Notes: generated from the letters alone by a model not told the origin. A stretch of 20,492 bases of DNA from Candidatus Thorarchaeota archaeon (GCA_019057595.1 DXJI01000036.1:1-20492); one strand, 5' to 3'; positions 5,709-13,861 are shown, counted from the stretch's first letter. Numbers and translations are program-made.

Positions 5709-7036
5709 GTAGTAAACTTGTTCAGATTGGAATGGATGACATCGACAGTCCGAAAGGCCGATGCACCACACACTTCTCCAGTATTCTAGTGGAGAAACTG
5801 AATGAGTGGAATGTAGAGTGGACAGACTATCCAAACCTCATTCGTTTGAACCCAGGAATTCCCTACAGAACCAGGGGAAATGGAGCAGTGGCTCTAAGAT
5901 TTCGAACTAATGAACCAGACTCCATTCTTCCAATGATTGAGAAGTTAGTGGAAAATTATGTAGATGATGAATATCCTAATACGAATCCTGGGGTAGTCAT
6001 CCTCAATGATAATGTTCCAAAACAGATCCAGAATTTATCAGAGCAAGCACTCTGGCGTGTTGTTCCCATTGAACTTGCCAAAAGAATCATCGATACCAAT
6101 AACATCTCCCATTTCTCGCGCGGAAACGGAAGGGGTCTCATTGGAGCCCTTGCCTCCGTGGCAAACACACTCCAGAAAGATCACACCTACGAGTACATAG
6201 CATATCGTTCGATAAAGGAATGCAATGACTCGCGAGGAGTCGATGTGGACTCAGTGCGAGCTATGGACAAAGAAGGGGGTGATTGTGTCTTCTCCAATCT
6301 TGATGCGGCAAAAGATAGGATACTCATCGAACCGCATGGTCCAGACCCTGTTCTCTTTGGAGTCCGTGGAGAAACCCCTGAATGTGTCATCAAAGCAGGC
6401 AGACAGGTAAAGAGCAAACAACAAGTTAACAGATGGATGGTGTTCAGATCAAATCAGGGAACAGGAGAACACCTGAAGCATCGCGTCGAAGTAAAGAATC
6501 TCAGACCGTACATGGCGGCTATAGTCAAAGGTAGAGTGGATAGTAAACCCAAGATGATTGAGGGCGGTCACTCAATATTCAGTATTGTAGATGATAGTGG
6601 AAAGGTGGACTGCGCTGCGTATGAACCCTCTGGTGAGTTTCGAGAAACTGTGATGAAACTCATGCAGGGAGACAAACTCTGTGTACATGCAGGAGTACGA
6701 CCTGCCTCTAGAACACACGGTCTCACATTGAACTTGGAGGGAATAGAAGTTATTGAGCTTGTACCGGCTATCGAGGTTCTCAATCCTGTATGTCCAGAAT
6801 GCGGAAAGAGAATGAAGAGCGCAGGAAGTGGGAAAGGGTACAAATGTGTGAGGTGTGGCTTCAAGGATTCTGAGATCAGCAAGATTGAAACTCCTATTGC
6901 GAGAGACCTCTGCAAGGGGGTCTATCTACCACCTACTCGAGCACAGAGACATCTAACGAGGCCTCTCGTTCGAAGTGCTAAAATGAATAGCGGCGCACCA
7001 GCTAGTCTCAAAGTAAAATGGCATAGCTACTCTTGA
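5705..7036 (+). CDS. tiaS: tRNA(Ile2) 2-agmatinylcytidine synthetase TiaS
   Basis: Attaches agmatine to C34 of tRNA-Ile(CAU) using ATP, so that the tRNA reads AUA rather than AUG; essential in archaea. The 443-residue enzyme has the N-terminal GMDDIDSPKGRCTTH at 9-23, a central kinase-like domain with FSRGNGRGLIGALA around 138-151 and a serine- and aspartate-rich catalytic stretch, an OB-fold of about 70 residues near 270-345, and a C-terminal zinc ribbon with CPEC and CVRC. Its ATG overlaps the stop of the upstream zinc protein. It runs convergently towards rps11 with a 27-base gap. All family domains are intact. Confidence 0.95.
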   Translation: MSSKLVQIGMDDIDSPKGRCTTHFSSILVEKLNEWNVEWTDYPNLIRLNPGIPYRTRGNGAVALRFRTNEPDSILPMIEKLVENYVDDEYPNTNPGVVILNDNVPKQIQNLSEQALWRVVPIELAKRIIDTNNISHFSRGNGRGLIGALASVANTLQKDHTYEYIAYRSIKECNDSRGVDVDSVRAMDKEGGDCVFSNLDAAKDRILIEPHGPDPVLFGVRGETPECVIKAGRQVKSKQQVNRWMVFRSNQGTGEHLKHRVEVKNLRPYMAAIVKGRVDSKPKMIEGGHSIFSIVDDSGKVDCAAYEPSGEFRETVMKLMQGDKLCVHAGVRPASRTHGLTLNLEGIEVIELVPAIEVLNPVCPECGKRMKSAGSGKGYKCVRCGFKDSEISKIETPIARDLCKGVYLPPTRAQRHLTRPLVRSAKMNSGAPASLKVKWHSYS

Positions 7037-7063
7037 AGAACTGAATGCTTGAAGTTGACCTGA

Positions 7064-7462
7064 TTAGACTCTTCGCCCGCGACGACCACCGCGCTTTCTA
7101 GTACCGTCGTGTGGCATCGGGGTGACTTCGTCAATTATGCCGATTCTGAGTCCGGCCCTGCTGAGTGCACGAATTGCAGCTTGTGCCCCAGGACCGGGAG
7201 TCTTTGGTCCATGACCACCAGGTGCTCGAACTCGTATGTGAATGCCGTAGATGCCCTTGTCCTTTGCCTCTCGAGCAGCTTGGAATGCGGCCTGCATTGC
7301 AGCGTGTGGTGATGACTCGTTCCTGTCAGCTTTGACCATCATTCCACCAGAATATCGAGCAAGAGTTTCGGCACCAGTGATGTCAGTAATCATAATGATT
7401 GTGTCATTGTAAGATGCGAAGATATGGGCAATTCCCCATTTGTCACGGTCGTCCTTACTCAT
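7064..7462 (-). CDS. rps11: Small-subunit ribosomal protein uS11
   Basis: A 132-residue component of the 30S platform contacting the E-site mRNA and 16S rRNA. It shows [18 protein letters not shown] near the start, the A-AA-x-A-x-x-A-KDKGI helix, [19 protein letters not shown], and the basic C-terminus [14 protein letters not shown]. The open frame extends upstream to 7495, but ATG 7462 is chosen because GAGGAG lies just before it and the usual uS11 length results. It overlaps the end of rps4 by eight bases, so the two are coupled. In most archaea rpoD comes next; here the adjacent gene is tiaS, on the other strand. Confidence 0.95.
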   Translation of the reverse strand: MSKDDRDKWGIAHIFASYNDTIIMITDITGAETLARYSGGMMVKADRNESSPHAAMQAAFQAAREAKDKGIYGIHIRVRAPGGHGPKTPGPGAQAAIRALSRAGLRIGIIDEVTPMPHDGTRKRGGRRGRRV

Positions 7463-8105
7463 GTTTCTCCTCTCCTGCAGCTGGAAGGTCAGCATTTGTC
7501 ACAGGTTCTTTGCCCTCTGGTCTCCGTGGGCGCTCGCCATCATCTGCACCATCAAAGGGTTCAGCAGTAGCCCTTGTTGCGGCATCGGAAGCAGCAATTC
7601 GTGCAGGATGTGACATGTCATTCAGAGGTGACTTGGTAGTGTATTGGAGTCGTTCCTCTTCCGCCACAGTGATCAGTCTCTGAGGTGTATTGACCCGAGC
7701 TCCATCCAGAGCAACATGTCCATGGGCCACTAGCTGTCGAGCATGATGCATCGAACTGGCTAGACCCTTCCTAAACACTATTGTCTGAAGGCGACGTTCA
7801 AGCATGTCCTCTAATGTAAGGTCAAGAACATGATCCAGAGTTGGTTCTGCTCTGAGAATACCAACCCGAGCCAGTTTAGTGACTAACTCACGTTCATTCT
7901 GCTCTCGTTCAGATACTGAAAGTGCCAGCATCTGACGGGCATTACGTCGATAATGTGAGAGATCAGTCTTGTGTTTCCATAACTCTCTCTTGTTTCTCAG
8001 TCCATATGAACCGATGAGTTGGAGTTCCTGTTCGAACCTGTCACTGTCGAAGGGTTTCTTCGGGGCTACGTATTTTTTCTTCTGTTTGCGCGGATCACCC
8101 ATCAT
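7455..8105 (-). CDS. rps4: Small-subunit ribosomal protein uS4 with C-terminal extension
   Basis: A primary 16S rRNA-binding protein that nucleates 30S assembly. The 216-residue protein has the archaeal uS4 N-terminal region ([18 protein letters not shown]), a helical middle with [10 protein letters not shown], and the S4 RNA-binding domain at about 104-146 with [20 protein letters not shown]. From about residue 165 it continues in a roughly 50-residue tail rich in Ala, Glu, Asp and Pro, longer than I would expect for archaeal uS4. The start is one of two adjacent ATG codons (8105, 8102), with GAGGG close upstream. It follows rps13 after 12 bases. Confidence 0.95.
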   Translation of the reverse strand: MMGDPRKQKKKYVAPKKPFDSDRFEQELQLIGSYGLRNKRELWKHKTDLSHYRRNARQMLALSVSEREQNERELVTKLARVGILRAEPTLDHVLDLTLEDMLERRLQTIVFRKGLASSMHHARQLVAHGHVALDGARVNTPQRLITVAEEERLQYTTKSPLNDMSHPARIAASDAATRATAEPFDGADDGERPRRPEGKEPVTNADLPAAGEEKHE

Positions 8106-8117
8106 TCATTCCCTCGA

Positions 8118-8567
8118 CTATAATTTCTTCCTTGAAACACCAACTGCCATTCCACCGCGCCCAGTTGTTCGAGTATGCTGACCTCTGACTCGGAGACCGA
8201 GTGAGTGTCTGACACCTCTCCAGGACTTGATTCTTCGAAGCCTGTCAATATCGTTCCTGTGAGCAAATTCTAGGTCGGATCCAGTCAAATGGAGCATCCT
8301 TCCACTCATTCTGTCTCTTGGACGATTGACATACCAGTCAGGAAAATTAGACGAAACAGGATCCTTGACGATCTTCTCGATCTTCTTTATCTCTGTATCA
8401 GTCAAGTAACCGAGTCTCTTGGATGAATCAATCTCGGTCCTAGTGATGATGGCACGGGACAGTCTAAGACCCACACCCTTTATTCGTGTGAGTCCTTGGA
8501 GTAGGTTCTCTTGCCCGTCTATGTCACTTCCACTGATACGGACAATATACTTGTAATCTTCTGACAT
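8118..8567 (-). CDS. rps13: Small-subunit ribosomal protein uS13
   Basis: A 149-residue protein of the 30S head that bridges to the large subunit. It has the uS13 helix-hairpin-helix LTRIKGVGLRLSRAI near residues 25-39, DWYVNRPRD in the middle, and the conserved C-terminal RGVRHSLGLRVRGQHTRTTGR. The frame is open up to 8639, but ATG 8567 is preceded by GAGG at nine bases and gives the family's normal N-terminus, SEDYKYIVRI. It leads the rps13-rps4-rps11 operon, and a TATA-like box lies about 50 bases upstream. Confidence 0.95.
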   Translation of the reverse strand: MSEDYKYIVRISGSDIDGQENLLQGLTRIKGVGLRLSRAIITRTEIDSSKRLGYLTDTEIKKIEKIVKDPVSSNFPDWYVNRPRDRMSGRMLHLTGSDLEFAHRNDIDRLRRIKSWRGVRHSLGLRVRGQHTRTTGRGGMAVGVSRKKL

Positions 8568-8618
8568 GATGTATAACCTCATCTGACTGGTCTGAGGCTT
8601 GTTCGCGTCTTGAAAATA

Positions 8619-8627
8619 CCTTATAAT
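8619..8627 (-). promoter_or_regulatory. TATA box of the rps13 operon
   Basis: Read on the minus strand this is ATTATAAGG, one of the best TATA matches in the window. With usual archaeal spacing transcription would start near 8596, leaving a leader of about 30 bases before ATG 8567. The same intergenic region (8568-8728) must also serve the divergent gene at 8729. Confidence 0.6.
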
Positions 8628-8728
8628 AGTTGCCATCAAGCCGCGGATTCTGAAGCGTCTTACGTGCTCTGGGGGAGTTCTTATGGGCAGAATAGATATA
8701 CGAGAGGAGAGAGTATTCTTCTCATGGG

Positions 8729-9136
8729 GTGGATGTTGTGAGTGTCAAATCACCAATTGAACCAGAAGTGACACCTTCAATACTTGCGAATATACCTGAC
8801 ACATTACGAACAGTTCTCAGTGATTCGTTTCAAAGTGACACAAGGAACAGAAAGTCAGTTCTAATCTCTAGTAACAGTCTAGCAAATAGATTCATACTTA
8901 ACCGATGGGGGATCCGACCTTCACAGAGGAGGAGATACAAGAATCTCTATTCATCAGTACGGAAAAATTGTAGAGATGTTTTCCAAAATTATCTCTCTCG
9001 TGGGAGAGTAGACTGGGATTCAGGAGTAGAAAATTTGGTCTTTGGTGTTTTCAAATTTGATGATATCAGGGGAAATCTGATTCTTGGATTCGTTGAAATG
9101 ACCCCCGAGTCAGAATGGACCTTAAGTAAGAGATAG
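8729..9136 (+). CDS. Hypothetical protein
   Basis: I do not recognise this 135-residue protein. A Ser/Pro-rich N-terminus is followed by a helical middle with a basic cluster (RPSQRRRYKNLYSSVRKN at about 63-80), then alternating hydrophobic strands (LVFGVFKF, LILGFVEM) near the C-terminus. No signal peptide, membrane segment or Cys/His cluster is seen. The start is GTG 8729; a purine-rich GAGAGGAGAG at 8702-8711 is rather far upstream, and GTG 8738 is an alternative. It is transcribed away from rps13 and runs convergently into the small GTPase gene, with three bases between their stops. Confidence 0.55.
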   Translation: MDVVSVKSPIEPEVTPSILANIPDTLRTVLSDSFQSDTRNRKSVLISSNSLANRFILNRWGIRPSQRRRYKNLYSSVRKNCRDVFQNYLSRGRVDWDSGVENLVFGVFKFDDIRGNLILGFVEMTPESEWTLSKR

Positions 9137-9139
9137 TGA

Positions 9140-10027
9140 CTATGCCTCTTCTTCAATGCAAAGTAGTTGTTCCACCGGTAGGTCTGGAACCTCTAGTTCG
9201 AAAAACTCTGAAAGGACATCCACTAAGATCCGAAGAAGATCTTCCCGGTAGGCCAGATCAATAGCCACCATAGAATAAGATGGGGACCCCATGACCTTAC
9301 TGATTGCTGAGGGGTCAAGAGAGTTGGGAGTGTCCTGTTTGTTTGCAAAGATTATGATTGGCATCTCAGGATATTCAGAGAGTATTTCTGTGAAAATCGA
9401 TTTAGAGGACACAATATTCTTGAGTGTTGAATCAGTAATCAAGAAGATCATGTCTGTAAATGAGAAGTCCCAAAGATTTCTAGCGGCTTCCCGTCCTGCA
9501 AAATCGAAAATTACTATCTCGTAGTTTGCAAATTTGATGTCTTCAATTACCTCACAGTTCAATGCGATTGTGGGGACATGAGTTTCTGGAGGAGGTTTTC
9601 CCATCAATAGATGAAGGAGTGATGTTTTTCCAACTCCCATGTTTCCAACAAGGGCGATTACAAAACGGGATTGGATGAAACGAGCGATGATCTGCTCATA
9701 GTTCGTCTTGACGTATTTTGCAGTATTCTTGTCTAAGACCAGTCGGAGTGAACTTGCAGCACGATTGATTTTGTTAATGATATCCTCTTCGGATTCATCA
9801 TGATCTGTGACAAAGATGATAATCCCTTTACCACATTCTCGACTTACGAATTTGTACTCTTCGAGTACAACTGGTTTGTACTTCAAACGCTCAGATTTCT
9901 GGATAAGAGCTTCAAGCTGTGAGAGATACTGGTTGATGATTTTCCTTGGAATTGGGTCCGCCCAATATTCAGATGATGCAATCTTGCGTCTAGTCTGAGC
10001 ATTCAGCAAGATTGTGCTATAGATCAT
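9140..10027 (-). CDS. Small GTPase (Ras/Arf-like) with N-terminal longin/roadblock-like region
   Basis: A 295-residue protein. The C-terminal ~170 residues form a full small GTPase: G1 GNMGVGKTS at 128-136, switch I Thr153 (VPTIAL), G3 DFAGRE at 175-180, G4 NKQD at 229-232 and a degenerate G5 near 255-258 (AIDL). At the place of Ras Gln61 there is Arg179, so intrinsic hydrolysis may be altered. The first ~115 residues show alternating strands and helices (GIIIFVTDHDESEEDIINKI) that could be a longin- or roadblock-like fold; this part is inference. No C-terminal lipidation box is seen. Such GTPases are abundant in Asgard archaea, where they may serve membrane or signalling roles. ATG 10027 has GAGGAG about ten bases upstream. 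Confidence 0.85.
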   Translation of the reverse strand: MIYSTILLNAQTRRKIASSEYWADPIPRKIINQYLSQLEALIQKSERLKYKPVVLEEYKFVSRECGKGIIIFVTDHDESEEDIINKINRAASSLRLVLDKNTAKYVKTNYEQIIARFIQSRFVIALVGNMGVGKTSLLHLLMGKPPPETHVPTIALNCEVIEDIKFANYEIVIFDFAGREAARNLWDFSFTDMIFLITDSTLKNIVSSKSIFTEILSEYPEMPIIIFANKQDTPNSLDPSAISKVMGSPSYSMVAIDLAYREDLLRILVDVLSEFFELEVPDLPVEQLLCIEEEA

Positions 10028-10164
10028 CTGACAGAGTCTCCTCTAATGGATTAGTGTAGATATTTCCATTCTTAAGCTGTTGTCCTACAGACTAGAATTA
10101 AAACCCACTAATTGCAATAGGAATGGAAAAGATGAAAAGGAATACAAGATTCTCTGTACTTCAA

Positions 10165-10285
10165 GCCGAGGTAGCCAAGCCCGGTTCACGGCGATAGCCT
10201 GGAATCGACAGTTGTCTTAACGACCTTCGTTCAGACAGCTATTCTCCAATAGGAGGCATGAGTTCGAATCTCATCCTCGGCGCCA
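10165..10285 (+). tRNA. tRNA-Ser(GGA) with intron
   Basis: Full type II cloverleaf: acceptor GCCGAGG (10165-10171) with CCTCGGC (10275-10281), D stem GCC/GGC, anticodon stem ATAGC (10194-10198) with GCTAT (10238-10242), a variable arm with CTCC/GGAG, and T arm ATGAG-TTCGAAT-CTCAT. The spliced anticodon loop is CTGGAAA, giving anticodon GGA at 10201-10203, which reads UCC and UCU. Discriminator G10282 and the long variable arm fit serine. CCA is encoded (10283-10285). It stands alone between the GTPase and asparaginase genes in a gap of 311 bases, the rest of which (10028-10164, 10286-10338) shows no clear feature. Confidence 0.95.
10205..10236 (+). other. tRNA-Ser intron at position 37/38
   Basis: A 32-base intron lies between A37 (10204) and A38 (10237). 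A bulge-helix-bulge can be drawn: exon CTGG pairs with intron TCAG, the 5' cut falls in bulge AAT and the 3' cut in bulge ACA. CGA pairs with TCG inside, and the intron core forms GTTGT-CTTA-ACGAC as a hairpin. This is the canonical substrate of archaeal splicing endonuclease. Exact cut sites are inferred from the fold. Confidence 0.85.
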
Positions 10286-10338
10286 CTTTCATTTGAACTA
10301 TAATAGAAATCCGCTATATTTAGAGGAATTGAACTAGT

Positions 10339-11370
10339 CTACTTGTCAGAAGCACTCTCGATATAGGACATCTCACCAATATAGCTGATTCCCATCATCT
10401 CTTTGACTCGATCGGATTCTTTGGTGTGACCCAAGACCCAAGCTAGCTTTACCAGTGCAGCTTCAGATGTCATGTCGTGGGCACTCATTGCTCCGACCTC
10501 CATAGCCGCTCTTCCAACCTCATAGATCGACAGGTCAGCCTGACCAAAGGCACACTGTGAACTGACAACGACAAAACAGCCCTGGTCTATTGCCTGAAGA
10601 ATACCTCCAGTCAAGGCATTTTCATTTGTGGGAATGTTGCCGGATCCATAGCCCTCTACGATTATTCCATGAAAGCCCATGTCCACAATTCGAGCAAGAG
10701 TCTGAGGTGGCATTCCTGGAAACACCTTGAGAAGAAACACCCTATCATCGAGTCGTGTATCAAACCGCGGAATGCACGTATGATCACGTTTCTTCCGACC
10801 CTCGTAAAGTACTATGTCACGTGCTAAGAGACCTATTGGTGAGGGGTCCATCGAGTCGAATGCATCATATGAGTTGGCCCGCACCTTCTTTGCTCTGGTT
10901 GCTCGATGGACCTCGCCATTGAACACAATGCAGGTCTCACCGAGGTCCCCAAACGCAGCCACCCGAATTGCATCGAGCAGATTTCTTGGACCATCGCTCC
11001 ATGGCACTGTTGCGGGAATCTGAGAACCAGTGAACACAATCGGCTTACCGAAGTCTTGAACCATAAAACTCACGGCTGCAGCAGAATAGGTCATGGTGTC
11101 AGTACCATGAGTGACAACAATACCCGTGAGATCCTGAATCTCCTCACTCACCTCTTTGATAGTGCTTGCTAAGGTCTGCCAGTGGTGCGGTTGTGCATTA
11201 GCAGAGTCCAGTTGATACAACTCTCTCTGGATGACCTCAATATTGCCCATTCCCTTAGGGAGGCGTTCAATAAGCTCCTCGACAGACAGACCTGGACGAA
11301 GTGCTCTGGTTTCAGAGTCATAGACACTAGAGATAGTTCCTCCAGTTGTGATGAGGCAGACTTTGACCAT
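10339..11370 (-). CDS. ansA: Type I L-asparaginase
   Basis: Predicted to hydrolyse L-asparagine to aspartate and ammonia in the cytoplasm. The 343-residue protein has both threonine active-site motifs, TTGGTIS at 8-14 (nucleophile Thr12) and THGTDTM at 87-93, and a catalytic Lys at 161/162 (RAKKVRANSYDAF). The C-terminal domain carries EGYGSGNIP, as in archaeal asparaginases. GatD of the archaeal glutamyl-tRNA amidotransferase shares this core but adds an N-terminal domain of roughly 80 residues, absent here, and no gatE is nearby, so asparaginase is preferred. A TATA-like GATAAACC may lie about 50 bases upstream. It follows tRNase Z after 73 bases. Confidence 0.88.
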   Translation of the reverse strand: MVKVCLITTGGTISSVYDSETRALRPGLSVEELIERLPKGMGNIEVIQRELYQLDSANAQPHHWQTLASTIKEVSEEIQDLTGIVVTHGTDTMTYSAAAVSFMVQDFGKPIVFTGSQIPATVPWSDGPRNLLDAIRVAAFGDLGETCIVFNGEVHRATRAKKVRANSYDAFDSMDPSPIGLLARDIVLYEGRKKRDHTCIPRFDTRLDDRVFLLKVFPGMPPQTLARIVDMGFHGIIVEGYGSGNIPTNENALTGGILQAIDQGCFVVVSSQCAFGQADLSIYEVGRAAMEVGAMSAHDMTSEAALVKLAWVLGHTKESDRVKEMMGISYIGEMSYIESASDK

Positions 11371-11443
11371 TTTATCTGAGCTCAGTGTTACACACCTACA
11401 ACCAGAAACATAGTGAGAGGTTTATCCGTGTTGTGCTTGAGTC

Positions 11444-12391
11444 TCAGTCATCCTCTGGGGGTTTGACTACTACTGCGGTTCCATCACGGGCCAATTGAAT
11501 TCTCATGTGGTCTCGAGCTAGCACGGAGTTTGGAAAGACCGACCTTGCTTCTTCGATAATCTCGTTTCCTTCGTAGTAACGAGGACTGTAATGAGTGAGA
11601 ACAAGCAATTTTGTGTTGGCATCACGAGCAAGCTCTGCAGCACCAGATGCAGTAGTATGGCCTCTTTCCTCCGCCAGAGTTTCATGTTCTGAAGTATACA
11701 TCGCCTCGCAGATCAAGATGTCAGCATCCCTTGATGCATTTTGCAGATTTTCACAGGGACGAGTGTCTCCCGAGTAGACTATTTTCAAGGGGCTAGGACC
11801 AGGTTCAGTTACCTGATCTGGAGAAACTTTCGAACCATTCTCGAGTTGGATTGTTTTCCCAGATGCAAGAGCCTTCCAAAAAGGACCTTTAGGAACACCT
11901 AGCTCTTCAGCTTTAGCTGGAAGGAACGTGCCCGTGGGTCGTGACCAGGTAATCTCATACCCAAATGCAACTCCTCGATGGTCAACCTCAAACGCACGGA
12001 CAGTCAGGTGCTGTTCTTGGAAGATGACGCCAGGTTCGATTGCGTGAACTTCTGTTTCAAAGGTGGTCCCAAGATTTATTGTTGACTGACTGACCTTGAC
12101 ATATTCAATGAGACCCTCTGGTCCATAGATAGTCAATGGTTTCATTCTCCCCAGTAGAGAGAAACGAAGCAGAATTCCTGGCAGACCTATAACATGGTCT
12201 GCATGAACGTGAGAAACAAAGATGGCCATCTTTTTGTTTAGTCCTAGGTTCGCCTTCTCATACTGTCTTTGTACATCCTCACCTGCATCGAGAAGTAACA
12301 CCCAACCTTCATGGCGGATTGCAATGGACGGGTGATTTCGACCCTTGGTGGGAATTGATCCTCCTGTACCTAGGAATACGATTTCTATCAT
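11444..12391 (-). CDS. rnz: tRNase Z (RNase Z, tRNA 3' endonuclease)
   Basis: Cuts the 3' trailer from tRNA precursors. The 315-residue metallo-beta-lactamase protein has the family opening FLGTGGSIPTKGRNHPSI at 6-23, zinc motif HVHADH at 61-66, and further ligand motifs VDHRG, YSGDTRP and LTHYSPRY in order. A segment rich in Gly, Pro and Lys around residues 160-200 lies where tRNase Z carries its tRNA-binding structures. The frame extends to 12424, but ATG 12391 gives the standard N-terminus. With RNase P RNA, both tRNA end-processing activities are encoded within this window. It is followed by the asparaginase gene and preceded by a large regulator gene. Confidence 0.93.
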   Translation of the reverse strand: MIEIVFLGTGGSIPTKGRNHPSIAIRHEGWVLLLDAGEDVQRQYEKANLGLNKKMAIFVSHVHADHVIGLPGILLRFSLLGRMKPLTIYGPEGLIEYVKVSQSTINLGTTFETEVHAIEPGVIFQEQHLTVRAFEVDHRGVAFGYEITWSRPTGTFLPAKAEELGVPKGPFWKALASGKTIQLENGSKVSPDQVTEPGPSPLKIVYSGDTRPCENLQNASRDADILICEAMYTSEHETLAEERGHTTASGAAELARDANTKLLVLTHYSPRYYEGNEIIEEARSVFPNSVLARDHMRIQLARDGTAVVVKPPEDD

Positions 12392-12448
12392 CAGACAGTC
12401 CTGTCCGGGTAAACACTTACACAAGATATGACTTGCGAATTGCGAGAT

Positions 12449-13861
12449 TCATGCCAGGTCTAGAGGGATGTTTTTCGGTGACGCCTCCCTGCGAACCACA
12501 CTGTATGTAAAAGCATCAAAGAACTTCGATATGTCCCATTTCCATTGGTCCTTTCTTCGGTCGTACATTGAGGAGACCTTTGAAGATCCTCCCACTCCCG
12601 CTGCAACAACATTAGCTGAATAGTCATGTATCTTGGACGTTTCATCATCTAGCACTTCAATGAGATTCTGGCCAGACCCAGCAGGCAGGGCCGAAACAAG
12701 CAAGACCTTCTTCTCGGAGGGATCCTCCAGGTTCTGTATCCGTGAGTGATATGTGAGAGGCAGGTAGTCCCATGCTGGGATAATATCTCCTGAACATTCG
12801 GGACTTAGGAGGCAGATGACCCGATCGCTCAGGGTAGGAATATTGACACGGGCTCTTGGCAACACAATTCCCTTCCGCAGAAGCTGAGTTCTTTTCCTAA
12901 ATGCCGTGGAGGATGACAGTTTGGTTGCCTTAACTATGTCCGCCGCCGTCCCTCCATAATTATCGACAAGTGCGTCAATGATCTTGACATCGGCATAGGT
13001 GAATCCATGTGGATTAGGTGGAACTGTAGAAGCCACATCTGCAAGAACAAGTGGATTGCCTCCTTTCCTCAGCATAAGTCGGAAATGGAGCAAGTCAAGT
13101 TTCCAACCTCTGTTTGGGTTGAAATAGCGACCATTCAGTTGTGGCCTTCCGGCAGAGAGACCCCAGACAGAAACGCTTCCAGTGCTGGTTCTGAAGCTCT
13201 TTATGGTATCGAGAAATTCCTTACGTTTCTCATATGGTATCGTGGCGACGACTAATACTAAGGGAGAATAACCATCGATCATCATTGTCTTCTGAACGTA
13301 GGGACCAGACAAGACAAGAGTTGGAGACTCAAACATAATCAGGACCCTCTCTAGTCCTAGTTTGTGGGTGTTCAACATACCCCCAGTCTTCAGGACCTCT
13401 GAGTCATTCAGTCGTTTGGATGCACGACGAGTCTGTCCATAAGAGAGATTTGCATATTCGGCAATGACGTTTAGTGGTTTGCCTGGATTTTTGATTGCGG
13501 CCTTCAGATAGGGTAACTCGGTCCTTGAGAGGACAGAGATATTCTCTTCCCACAAGTCAACAATCAGGCTCATGATATCCCTCTGACTGATAATCGTGAT
13601 ATCACCAAGCTTGACAACTTCCTCTAAACGACGGGTAAGTAAGAAATAGAGACTTCCTCGATAAGACAGGACCATCTTTCTAAGTAGTTTGAAGTCCGCA
13701 TCCTCTGTGAAGACTACTAGTTGACCTCCCTCTTCAAATGTCTTGACAAAACGTAAGACTGCCATTGCACTCGGCGATAGTTTTTCCCAAAAGTTTGGAG
13801 TGTCATCATCAGGCATTATTGTGTCGTCCTGACCATCCTTTGCAAGTTCTGGCTCAGTCAT
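12449..13861 (-). CDS. Large protein with duplicated winged-helix modules, putative regulator
   Basis: I do not recognise a named family for this 470-residue protein. After an acidic tail (1-25) and an N-terminal alpha/beta region (30-105), a winged helix-turn-helix lies at about 112-165 (PLNVIAEYANLSYGQTRRASKRL). An alpha/beta segment like an Lrp/AsnC ligand domain follows at 170-237. The same plan recurs: a second winged helix at about 288-345 (TAADIVKATKLSSSTAFRKRTQLL) and another alpha/beta segment at 345-425. It looks like an internally duplicated transcription factor. ATG 13861 has GGGGGT upstream. It lies between a TrmB regulator gene and tRNase Z, all on the minus strand. Confidence 0.7.
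   Translation of the reverse strand: MTEPELAKDGQDDTIMPDDDTPNFWEKLSPSAMAVLRFVKTFEEGGQLVVFTEDADFKLLRKMVLSYRGSLYFLLTRRLEEVVKLGDITIISQRDIMSLIVDLWEENISVLSRTELPYLKAAIKNPGKPLNVIAEYANLSYGQTRRASKRLNDSEVLKTGGMLNTHKLGLERVLIMFESPTLVLSGPYVQKTMMIDGYSPLVLVVATIPYEKRKEFLDTIKSFRTSTGSVSVWGLSAGRPQLNGRYFNPNRGWKLDLLHFRLMLRKGGNPLVLADVASTVPPNPHGFTYADVKIIDALVDNYGGTAADIVKATKLSSSTAFRKRTQLLRKGIVLPRARVNIPTLSDRVICLLSPECSGDIIPAWDYLPLTYHSRIQNLEDPSEKKVLLVSALPAGSGQNLIEVLDDETSKIHDYSANVVAAGVGGSSKVSSMYDRRKDQWKWDISKFFDAFTYSVVRREASPKNIPLDLA

Noticed and set aside
8568..8639. 24-residue N-terminal extension of uS13
   Set aside because: It would include the TATA box; ATG 8567 has a ribosome-binding site and gives the normal uS13 start.
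10339..11370. Annotation as GatD of the glutamyl-tRNA amidotransferase
   Set aside because: The N-terminal GatD-specific domain is missing and no gatE is adjacent.
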